A DNA stretch of 64,000 nucleotides from Cinnamomum chago (taxonomy: Eukaryota > Streptophyta > Magnoliopsida > Laurales > Lauraceae), in assembly GCA_038049695.1 (NCBI GenBank), contig CP142451.1, positions 36,142,501-36,206,500 on the forward strand, written 5' to 3'. How positions within the stretch are numbered: position 1 is the stretch's first letter; every line of letters begins with the position of its first letter. The position numbers were made by a program, and so were the translations under genes. This document shows, piece after piece, positions 36,701 to 48,700 of this stretch. The notes below the pieces were generated by a model, which searched no databases, had not been told where the DNA came from, and was given only the letters and a program-made list of their open reading frames with translations.

Positions 36701-39700
36701 GTTTTTATTCTATGTTTGACATCATCATCAATCTCTCCATCCTTGTTAATTATAAAGCCAAGGTAACAGAATGAATCTCTTCATGATATATATTTTGTCT
36801 TTGTACGACTTATTTTGAAGCTTTGGATTCTATAGCCTCCCCCCATCTATCGAGTTTTACATTCACACCATCTCTCAATTCATCTACCAACATTATATCA
36901 TCTACAAACAACATACACCAAGGTACCTCTTGAATATGAGTAGTTAACTCATCCATAATCAATGTAAAGATATAAGAGCTTAGAGTTGACCCCTGATGCA
37001 AACCTATGGTCACTAGGAAGTAGGAACTCACATCTCTCTTCACAGGTAGTTCTCACTCTTTATTGCTCCCACGTAAATGTCTTTAATAATTTCAATATAA
37101 CCTCTTGGAATATTCTTTTCATTTAAAACCCGCCAAATTAAATACCTAGGTACCCTATCTTAAGCTTTTTCGACATTGATGAAGACCATATGCAAATTTT
37201 TCCTATTCATTTGATATTTTCCATTAACTACTTGAGTGAGAAGATAGCTTCCATAGTTGAACTCCCTGGCATAAAACTATTGGGAAGTCCCACATCCCAC
37301 ATCGCCTAAGTAATAGGCTTGACGTATCTTAATATACCTGTATGGGCCTTCCACCTATCAGCTTAAGCTTTTGGATTGGTATATGGTTTTATTACATGGT
37401 ATCAGAGCCAAGTCAAAAATTAGTGCTTCAGTTAATTTTTATTCTTCAAGATCCAAGGAATTGTGGATTCTCCTGGTCATCTTCCAAGATCTAGAAGCCC
37501 TTCAAAGCTCATATCTCCAGCCTGATCGTCTTTGATCATCTCTGATCGTCTCAGATCTGACGTGGCCCACCTGCGATCATCATCTACTACTCAGCGGAAG
37601 CAGCCCATATTGGTCGCCTGGATTTATACATATTTATGAAGATTTTCTCACAATTTATGGATCATCAGAGGTAGGCCATCTACCAATTTTTGTAGAAAAT
37701 CAGTTTTGTCCATTTCTTTTCATCTCAGCCATTCAAAAGTTTGGATTTGGCTTCATTCTACCTGCGACCACTTCCAAGAGTTGCAGAAATTTGCTGTAAA
37801 CCCATCTCCATACTCAGATCTGTCAACAGATCACTAGGTGGGGCCCCCCCCTAACACAACCCAACTCAAAAATTTGGGTCGTCAGTACCTGTTAGTGCAC
37901 AGTTCTGTGCAAAAGTTGCTGTATCAGCAACTGTTCTATTGCTGGTTACTGCGGGTTCTTCCTACTGCTATTTATACTGCTGATTGTTACTGCTGCATCT
38001 ACTTAATCCAATCTGCTGATTCCTTTTGCAATGCTGCTGTGATAATTTGTTCGTCTGTGTCTTTCTGGGTACTGTTTGTTGTCACTTTTATTCTGTGCCT
38101 TCTGGGAACTGCTCTTGGCTGCTGGTTGCTGTCTGCTGCACCAGTACTGCTGATTGTGTTATTACAATCTTGACTGTGGTCTGATCCGTCTACGATTGGA
38201 CTGCAACAGTACTGCTGCCCAATTAAGCACCCTGTCTTCATTGTGTGTGCTTCTTACTTAGTCTTTAGTAATGGAAAAACATGAGATTAGCCTGGTTCAC
38301 TTTGATGGAACAAATTATACCTCATGGGCCATCCAATTTCAAATTTACTTGGAAGGAAAAGAACTCTGGGCCCACATTGATGGATCTGAACCTCAACCTG
38401 AGGAAGATGACAAGAAGATTTTAGCTTGGAAGACGAAGGATGCTAAAATCAAAACCTAGTTGTTAGGGTCTGTTGAATCACATTTTATCCTCAACCTAAA
38501 ACCTTGCAAAAATGCCCGTGAAATGTGGGACTATCTTAAGAAGATTTATCAACAAGGCAATGCTGCTCGCCAGTTTCAATTGGAACTTGAAATTTCTCAA
38601 TTCACTCAAGGCACCTAGTCTATTCAAGAGTATTACAATGGCTTCCGCAGACTGTGGTCCGAATATGATGAGATTAAGTTTGCCATGGTGTCTACAACAC
38701 TCCTACCGGAATTACTTCCATTACAGCAGAGTAGTCATCGGGATCAGCCTCTCATGAAACTTCGTCTAGAGTTTGAGACAGTTAGATCGAACTTGATGAG
38801 CAGGGCTACTCTTCCTAGCTTGGATGATTGCCTTCAGGAACTTCTGCAGGAAGAACAGCGTCTGGCTACTAAAACTACTCTGGAACAATAGAGATTTGCT
38901 GAGGCTCCGTTTGCCTATGTTGCTACAACCAGACAACCTCCCCGCGACATCAGTAAAGTTCAGTGCCATAACTGCAAAAAATATGGTCACTATGCAAATC
39001 AATGTAAGGCAAAAATTTGCAGATATTGTAAGGCCACTGGTCATGTTATTGACAAATGTCGGAAGAAGGCTCGCAATTCTACTTCCCGCAACTATGTGCA
39101 GTCAGCCCCTGGTCCTTACACAGTGCTGCCAGCTCCTACTGCTTACACAGTGACCACTCCACAATATGCCTCCTCTGACTTCGGTGGTACTCTGCAGTAT
39201 GAGTCATCCTCACAGCCTGGTTCCTCATCACACTCTGCGTCCCTGGCTCCTCTCACCCCTGAGATGGTAAACCAAATGATCATCAATGCCTTGGCCTCCA
39301 TGAACATCACAGGTACTGATTCCCCTCTTACCAATACTTGGTACTTAGATTCTGGTGCAAGTAACCATATGACATCTTCACCCACAAAATTACAAAATGC
39401 CGTTCCTTACACTGGTCATCTCACTGTTCAAGCTGCCAACGGTGATCATCTTCCCATCACCTCTGTTGGTGATACCCCTGGCCCCTTACCATTAACCAAT
39501 GTTTTAGTTTCTCCTCATCTTGCTACTAATTTGGTTTCTGTGGGTAAACTTGTTGAAAATAATTACAATGTCTCCTTTTCTTCTTCTGGATGTGTTGTGC
39601 AGGACCAGGAGTCGAGGGAAGTGATTGCGAGGGGGCCTAAGGGTGGAAGACTTTTTTCCTTACCAATGTCTTCAGTTGTTCAGAATAAAACTTTACATCA

Positions 39701-42700
39701 GTTATTTTGTTTTTTTATTAAGAATAATTCTCGGTTGTGGCATAATAGACTTGGTCATCCGAATGCTTCTACATTGTCTACTTTATTTCAATATGGATTA
39801 TTAAATAAGCCTATTGACTCTGCTTCTTTTGAATGTGATGCTTGTAAATTAGGAAAGAGTAAAACTTTACCTTTTCTGCACTCCATAACACGGAGCACTG
39901 CATGTTTTGACTTGATTCACAGTGATGTTTGGGGCATTGCTCCGACCCTTTCCCATAGTCATTTCAAGTACTTTGTAACATTCATTGATGACTACAGCAG
40001 ATTTACTTGGATTTATTTATTACATTCTAAGTCTGATGTTCTTAATGCATTTAAATTTTTTGTTAACTATGTTGAAAACCAATTTTCCAAATGCATTAAA
40101 ACTTTGCGCTCAGACTCGGGGGGAGTATGTTTCCAAGGATTTTCAATCCTTTTTAAACAATAAAGGAATCATTTCTCAACTTACCTGTCCGTATACTCCA
40201 CAACAAAATGGAGTCGCAGAACGGAAAAACAGACATCTTCTTGATGTAACTAGAACTCTTCTGATTGAATCATCCGTTCCCCCTCGTTTTTGGACTGAAG
40301 CTCTCACCACGGCTGTCTATCTCATAAACTGCCTTCCATCACCTACCATTGCTCATTTCACACCTCATTTTAAACTGTTTGGTCATCATCCTATGTTTGA
40401 TCACCTACATACCTTTGGTTGTGTTTGCTTCGTTCGTCTACCTCCCACAGAAAGAACGAAACTAACAGCACAACCTCGCAGGTGGCCTTTTTGGGTTATA
40501 CCACTAATCAAAAAGGTTTTGTTTGTTATGATCCCATTGGTCGTCGTATCAAGGTTTCTCAAAATGTTATTTTATTTGACAATCAATATTTCTTCCAAAC
40601 TCACATGGACTATCCTCATCCATCTTCACCAGCTCTCTTACCCAGTTTTTCGGATCAAACAACTGTTACTCGATTTAATCCTGCTTTTGTATATCACCGA
40701 TGGGAAAAACCTACCACTACAGATGGCTGCCCTCCTGATCCTCCACAAGCAAATGGTTCAATGCCTACTCATGCCTTGCGTCGCTCCACCAGAAATTCTA
40801 GACCGCCTGAGCGGTATGGATTTACCCATACTTCTTTGATGACCACCCTATCTTCTGTCTTTATCCCAAGTTCGTATTTGAAGGTTGTACAACAAGATTG
40901 CTGGAACCAGGCCATGCAGGAGGAATTCGATGCATTGGATCAGAATCACACCTGGGATATTGTGGAGTGTCCTTCAGCAGTTAAACCCATTGGTTGCAAA
41001 TGGATCTACTCGATTAAACTTAAATCTGATGGGACCTTGGATAGACACAAAGCTCGACTTGTGGCACTCGAAAACAGACAAGAGTATGGCATTGACTACG
41101 AGGAAACATTTGCACCTGTGGCAAAAATGACATGTGACAAAACTATGATAGTAGAACTAGAAAGATTGAAGATACTCAAAATTGTATTATTGTTTCTTCT
41201 CCTTTGGAGATCGTATGTCAATATATAGTTATTACAATGCCTTAATCAAGGCTCCAATTTAAGAAACTAACTAATTACAATCAATTTCTATTCTAAGTTA
41301 GGAAACCAAAACCTTAATAGAATATGTACAGCTGAATAATATATTGACCAAATCAACCCACGTATGATATGTGTTGGACTGGATCCTGTTATGGGCCTTG
41401 GGCCTATTTAACACCCCCCCTCAAATTGATGCGGGAGAATCAACAGGCATCAATTTGCCAACCAAGAACTGATGGCGAGGTCGTGGAAGACCTTTGGTGA
41501 GAATATTAGCAATTTGAAGTTCAGTAGAGACATGCGGAAGGCTGATGACATCGCGTTTAAGCTCATCTCGTATGAAATGACAATCAACCTCGATGTGTTT
41601 AGTGCGTTCATGAAAAATCGGATTTTCAGTAATCCGAATTGCACTAGTATTATCTGCATAGAGGGAGGTAGCTCCTTCTGCAGGAAAACCAATGTCAGAG
41701 AGCAGACCTCAGAGCCAAAGAATTTCGGAGCAGGCAGCAGACATGGCTCGATACTCGGCCTCGGTAGAGGATTTGGAAACTTTTTCATGTTTCGTGCATT
41801 TCCAGGAAATCAGACTATCACCCAAAAACATACACCATCCTATCGTCGATCTACGAGTATCTGGACAACCAGCCCAATCAGCATCGGAATACGCTTTGAG
41901 AGATAGAGGATTGTTGGATGGAAAAAACAACCCCCGAGTCGGTGTGCGAATAAGGTACCGAATGATACGGCGAACAGTAGCCAGATGAAGATGACGAGGA
42001 GCAGTCATGAACTGACTCATTAGGTTGACCGCAAAGGAGATATCCGGACGGGTGATCGTGAGGTAGATCAAGCTACCCACTAACTGGCGATATGCGGTAG
42101 GATCTGGAAGAAGGTCACCCTCCTCTTTAATGAGCTTGACATTTAGTTCGATCGGCGTATCGACTGGAGCGGAAGAAGTAAGGCCAGCCAAATCAATAAG
42201 ATCAACCGTGTATTTGTGCTGATTGAGAACGATACCCTTAGGCGATTGATGAACTTCAAGACCAAGGAAATAATGTAAGGGGCCTAGATCCTTCATTTGA
42301 AATGTTTGATGAAGAGAAGCTTGGAGTGCCTGAATCATTTGTGCATTTGGACCAGTAATGACAATGCCATCCACGTAGACTAGGAGCACAGTAATCCCGG
42401 ACGGAGCATGATGTAAGAACATGGAAAGATCATACTGGCTAGGATGAAAATCCAAACGGAGAAGAGCAGCTTGAAATTTCTCAAACCATGCGCGAGGAGC
42501 TTGCTTCAGACCATAGAGAGAGCGACGAAGCTTAGCAACCATACCCTTCCCAGAGGAGGACCCTAGAGGTAGACGCATATAAACATCTTCTTTGAGATCA
42601 CCATGAAGAAACGCATTTTTTACATCCATTTGATAAAGAGGCCAGGACTGAGATGCAGCAATAGCAAGGATGATGCGTACGGTGGTCATCTTGGCGACAG

Positions 42701-45700
42701 AAGCAAAGGTCTCATCATAATCAATGCCATATTCCTGCCGATTTCCGAGAGCAACAAGGCGCGCCTTATACCGATCTAGAGTGCCATCTGATTTTAACTT
42801 GAGAGAAAAGATCCACTTGCAGCCAATAGGTTTGACACCCACAGGAGAGGGGACAATATCCCACGTATGATTTTTCTCTAAAGCAGCCAATTCATCTTGC
42901 ATAGCCTTGTTCCAACATGTATCCTGCACAGCCTGAGAATAGGATTGGGGAATGGAAGAAGAGGACAAAGTGGCCATTAAGGAAGTATGGGAGAACCCAT
43001 AGCAGTCGGGTGGGACCGAAATGCGAGTGGAGCGACGCAATGAAGGAGGGCCAGATGGACCAAGTGCCAGAGGTGGACCGGATGCTGGAGGAAGATCAGG
43101 AGGGGGATCCCTGGGAGGCGCTTCTCTGTTCCGTCTGTAATACACAAAGTCTGGATTAAAACGAACAACTGAGGTGTGGTCAGAAAAACCAGGTAAAGAC
43201 ACCAAGGAGGAGGAGGCAGGAGGATCAAGGTGTTTTTGAAAAAAATACTCTTTTTCAAAGAAAACGACATTTCTAGAGGTCTTGAAGCGACGAATGTGAG
43301 GATCATAGCAAAGGAACCCTTTCTGGAAGGGCGCATAACCTAAAAACACACACTTAGCGGATTGTGCGGTAAGTTTGGTTCTCTCAGAAGAAGGTAAGTG
43401 CACAAAGCAAGTGGAGCCAAAAACATGAAGATCATCATATGATGGAGATGTCTGGTACAAGCGGTAATGTGGGCTCTGATTTTCAATAGAGGGTGATGGC
43501 ATACAATTTATAAGATGAGCTGCTGTAGCCAGTGCCTCAACCCAAAAACGGGAAGGAACTGATGATTCAAGAAGGAGGGAACGAGTGACATCAAGGAGAT
43601 GTCTGTTTTTCCTTTCAGCGACTCCATTCTGCTGTGGAGTATAAGGACAAGTTTTCTGAGAAATAATGCCTTTGCTTTGTAAAAACTTTTGAAAATCAGA
43701 GGACACATATTCCCCACCCGAATCAGATCGCAAGACTTTGATGCAGGTGGAAAATTGATTCTCAACATAAGCTAAAAAATTTTTAAAAACATTGAAGACA
43801 TCAGATTTGGAATGCAGAAAGTAAACCCATGTGAACCGACTGAAATCATCGATAAAAGTCACAAAGTATTTATAGTGAGCATGAGAAAGAGCGGGAGCAA
43901 TTCCCCATACATCGCTATTAACTAAATCAAAACACCGAGTGCTGTGCGAAGTGGAAAGAGGAAAAGGAAGAGTTTTGCTCTTGCCCATTTTACAAGTAGC
44001 ACAATCAAAAGGCACACAAGAAGATAAGCCAAGAGATTTATTTAATAAACCAGAATTCAACATAAGGGACAAAGCCTTGGAATTAGGGTGTCCGAGTCTT
44101 TTATACCACAATTTGCAGTTATCTCTAATGGAAAAACAAAACACATCATTGTCAAATTTATTCCTAGAAGTCTTAGAAAAATCCAGCGGAAACAAGCGTC
44201 CACACTTAGGCCCCCTCGCGATCTCCTTCCCGGACATCTGGTCCTGCACAACACAACCAGAAGAAGAAAAAGAGATGTTACAATTATTTTCAACGAGCTG
44301 CCCGACTGACAAAAGGTTGGAAGTTAAATTTGGACACAGATAAACATTTTTCAATGGAATGGGACCAGGGATGTCACCGACAGCAGTAATGGGAACATGG
44401 TCCCCGTTAGCAGTTTGTATTAGAAGATGGCCATTGTATCTTTGCACATTTGAGAGTGGGGCACGGGAAGACGTCATATGATTAGACGCCCCGGAATCAA
44501 GGAACCAAGTAGAAGATGAGGGGATGTACCTGAGAGGCCAAAAGCAGAGAGGGCATTGACAATCATCTGTTGGACCAATTCAGGAGTGAGAGAGGATGAG
44601 GGCTCAGGCTGCGAGGGTGCCGATGGAGGAACAGGCATAACCGAAGAAGCAACATACGCATGCGGAGTCTGATACTGCGGAGTCTGAGACTGCGGTGATG
44701 GACGTTGTGGGCGGCGGCGACATTCAGAGATGATATGTCCCGACTTTTTACAGTAACTGCAGACCTTTTGTTTGCATTGAGTTGCAATATGTCCAAATTT
44801 TTTACAACTGTAACATTGCGTTTTGCTCAAGTCTCGAGGTGGAGGCTGAGAAGTCCTATTGGCAGAGAACGCGACGGAATAAGTCTCGGTCTTTGATTGA
44901 GCTATATGAGCTGAGGTCGCAATGCACTGTTCTTCTCGTAGGAGTTCATTCAGACAGACATCCAACGAAGGTAATGGCGTCCGATTCATTAGGGTAGATC
45001 GGACAGTCTCGTAATCATTCCGTAATTTCATCAAAAATTGATCCCTTTGACTAGAGTCCTGAAGATCTTGAATTACTGTCAACACATCGTCAGCCACATC
45101 CGCATACTTAATACTATTGTATTCCGACCACAGTGTACGGAAACCTGAATAGTAGTCTTGTACCGACAAGGTCCCTTGTGCATATTCAGCAATCGCACAT
45201 TCAAGATGAAATTGATGCGCAGAGTTATCTTGATGGTATACTTTCTTCAAATACCCCCACATGGCTTTAGAGGTTGAATAAGGCTTGAGATTCATTATCA
45301 GATGAGGCTCGACAGATCCCAGAATCCAAGATTTGATTTTGGCATCTTTAGTATGCCAAGAAGAGATCTTCTTCTCATCCTCAGTGGGTTTAGGGTAAGT
45401 CCCAGACACAAATCCCCACAATTCCTTAGCTTCTAGGTATATTTGAAATTGAAAGGACCAAGCAGGGTAATTTTTTCCAGTGAAACGGATCAAGGTAACT
45501 TCAGATTTTTCCATCTCAACTTGATATTGGCAAAAAAAAAATTGGTCAAGACACCAGCAAAGAGAACAGCAGCAACCAGGAAGGTGTACGTGAGCCCCAC
45601 CAATTGATCTTCTCACAGATCTGAGGATGGAGATGAACTCTAATAGAAATATAGAAACAGCAGCAGCAAAATCAAGTGACTCACGTAGCCACAGCACACA

Positions 45701-48700
45701 ACTGGGACAAAAAAAACTCCAGACGACCCTGTCGTCAGTGGAAGAATTTCCACGTGGTCCCCAGATGGTGATCAATGGTCAGATCAAGGACTGGGGATGG
45801 AAGGTTAGACTATTTTCGCAACTATTGGAAGAAGTCTCACTCAAAACGGACCAAAATCCACAATTCTGGACGGCTGAGATGAAATCTGATAGAAAAAACT
45901 GAAATACCAAAAATATGGTAGATGGCCTACCTCCGATGATCAAAAATTGCTGAAAAAATGTCCAAGAATTCTAGGATGAGTGGTCGACCAAGATGGGAGG
46001 CTCTGTTGATGCTCCAGTACTGATCAAAGGTGGGCCCCTGATGAGTTGCTCCAAGTTGCTGACGTGAATGGTTCCCAGAACCTAAATCTGTTCTCTGATT
46101 TCTCTGCTGAGTCAAACAACCGTCCACAAGGCTCTGAATCAACTGTCGATCAAGATAGGATGATGTCTGTGATGAACTTGGGCTGATCTGTGGTGGGCCA
46201 CAGTGATCAGACTTCAAGATGTTGATGAAAAACTATGTTTAACATGCACGAACAGTCAAGGACAGGATGTCAATGACTGTTATCACCAAGATTCGACAAA
46301 CAAGTCGAAGAAGAAGACTAGAAGAGGAAAGATTTATCAAAAAGCTCTGATACCATGACAAAACTATGATAGCAGAACTTGAAAGATTGAAGATACTCAA
46401 AATTGTATTATTGTCTGTTCTCCTTTGGAGATCGTATGTCAATATATAGTTATTACAATGCCTTAATCAAGGCTCCAATTTAAGAAACTAACTAATTACA
46501 ATCAATTTCTATTCTAAGTTAGGAAACCAAAACCTTAATAGAATATGTACAGCTGAATAATATATTGACCAAATCAACCCACGTATGATATGTGTTGGAC
46601 TGGATCCTGTTATGGGCCTTGGGCATGTTTAACAATATGTTTGATTACTTCTCGCCATTGCTGCATCTAAATCTTGGCCATTATACAAAATGGATGTCAA
46701 AAATGCATTTCTCCATAGGGATCTGCAAGAAGAAGTCTATATGCGTATACCACAAGGCGTCTCCTCTCCCTCCAAGCGGTCTGTCTGTCGACTGCGCAAA
46801 TCGCTTTATGGTCTAAAGCAAGCTCCTCGAGCATGGTTCGAAACCTTCAGAGGTCGCTTACGCGAAAGTGACTTTACTCAGAGCCCTTATGATCCATCTC
46901 TCTTTCTATGCCACACATCTACTGGGGTTACTATGCTTCTGGTATATGTTGACGATATTATTATCACTGGAACGGATGCTGGTATGATCAAATCTCTCCA
47001 AGATTCCCTCCGGCATTACTTCCATATGAAGGATTTGCGCCCTTTGCATTATTTTTTGGGCTTAGAGGTGCATCAATCTCCCAAAGGTCTATTTGTTAAT
47101 CAACACAAATACACATCAGACCTTATCGAGTTGGCTGACCTCCATGATTCTTTGCCTGTTGATACGCCTATTGAGGTAAATCTCAAGCTGAGTAAAGATG
47201 ATGGCGATCTTCTTTTTGATCCTCATACCTACCGGCGCCTGGTGGGAAGTCTTGTCTATCTCACCATCACTAGATCTGTCATATCCTATGTCGTTAATCT
47301 TGTGAGCCAGTTCATGACCGCTCCTCGACACCTTCATTTAACAGCTGCGAAGCGCATTATCTACTATCTGCTAAGAACTGTCCCTCGTGGTTTATATTAT
47401 CCAAAGGATAATCCTCTTCATCTGACCGCTTATGCGGATGCTGACTGTGCAAGCTATCAAGACACACGTCGTTCTACTACTGGTTGGTGCATGTACCTTG
47501 GAAATTCGCTCATTTCTTGGAAATGCAAGAAACATGAACGTGTGTCCCGCTTTTCCACGGAAGCTGAATATAGGGCAATGTCTTCTACTTGTTCTGAGAT
47601 CTTATGGCTACGGAGACTTCTTTCGAAACTTGGGTTCACTCAAGCCTCTCCTACTTCATTGCATGCCGACAATACTGGGGCTATCCGAATCACTGAAAAT
47701 CCCGTCTTCCATGAACGTACCAAACATATCGAAGTTGACTGTCACTTTATTCGGGATGCATATAAGCGGGATGTAATTAGTCTACCTCATGTCCCTACAG
47801 AGTTTCAGTTTGTAGATATCTTCACAAAGGGACTTCCTCGGCCTCGACATCAATTTCTTGTTTCCAAATTGCTGCTTTATGACTCCCCAGCATCAATTTG
47901 AGGGGGGGTGTCAATCCAAGCCCAGGCCCATTTTGGGCCCAAACATCATATCTTACTTAGTCAAAGACAAGTACATACTTAGTTTGTAAAACTAAATTTT
48001 AGGATCTAGATAAGATGAGATATTGATATTTGCATGTAATCAGGGCATTCAGCCCCTATATAAGATGAGAACAGTCGACCCTCATGAGCACGGCATTCAG
48101 CATACCTTTTGTGTTTTCTTTCCATCTCTCTCAATTACATGGTATCAGAGCGGGTTTCGATCCCGGTGTTCTTATGTAGCCCACGTGACAGGCCCGTCCA
48201 TGAAATCCGTTGGGCCTGCACGTGAGGGGGAGTGTTGGGAAGTCCCACATCCCACATCGCCTAAATAATAAGCTTGACGTATCTTAATATACCTGTATGG
48301 GCCTTCCACCTATCAGCTTAAGCTTTTGGGTTGGTATATGGTTTTATTACAAAAACCAAAATGATTTTCAGATATCTTGGTCTTTTGTCTAAGTTTTTAC
48401 TCCATTACTCCCTCCCATAGCTTCATAAGTCATAAGTTTAATCCCACAATAGTTGTATGTGTAATTTTCGCTTGAAGCACCACTAATCAAATAGCCATTA
48501 TAGCACCATTCTGTAAGGGCCACCCAATTTGAGCTGCCACAAATCATGGGAAGGCCTATGCAATGAATGAAGGATGCCTATACAAGGACAGGTGTGGATT
48601 TCAGAACAGGAGAGTAGCCTATATATGCCAAAACGGGTGGTTATCAATGCCAGTACCGGTCACTGTTTATATTAAAAGAAGAGGAGGAGGAGGCAAAAAA

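Larger units (their letters stand above)
37278..48351 (+). mobile_element. Composite LTR element: TRIM-like outer LTRs around a copia body
   Basis: Outer LTRs of 119 bp (37278-37396 and 48233-48351, containing GGGAAGTCCCACATCCCACA) are flanked by the duplication AAAAC at 37273-37277 and 48352-48356. A primer site TGGTATCAGAGCC follows the left LTR at 37397. The body holds copia gag (from 38271), zinc knuckles (near 38965), protease and integrase (39096-41130), and reverse transcriptase/RNase H (46690-47901). At its 3' end is an unrelated 231-bp LTR (47909-48139), then a second primer site, a short TRIM-like segment and the right outer LTR. A later copia (41135-46634) splits it. The outer LTRs differ at about 4 of 119 sites. 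Several breaks; fossil. Confidence 0.82.
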
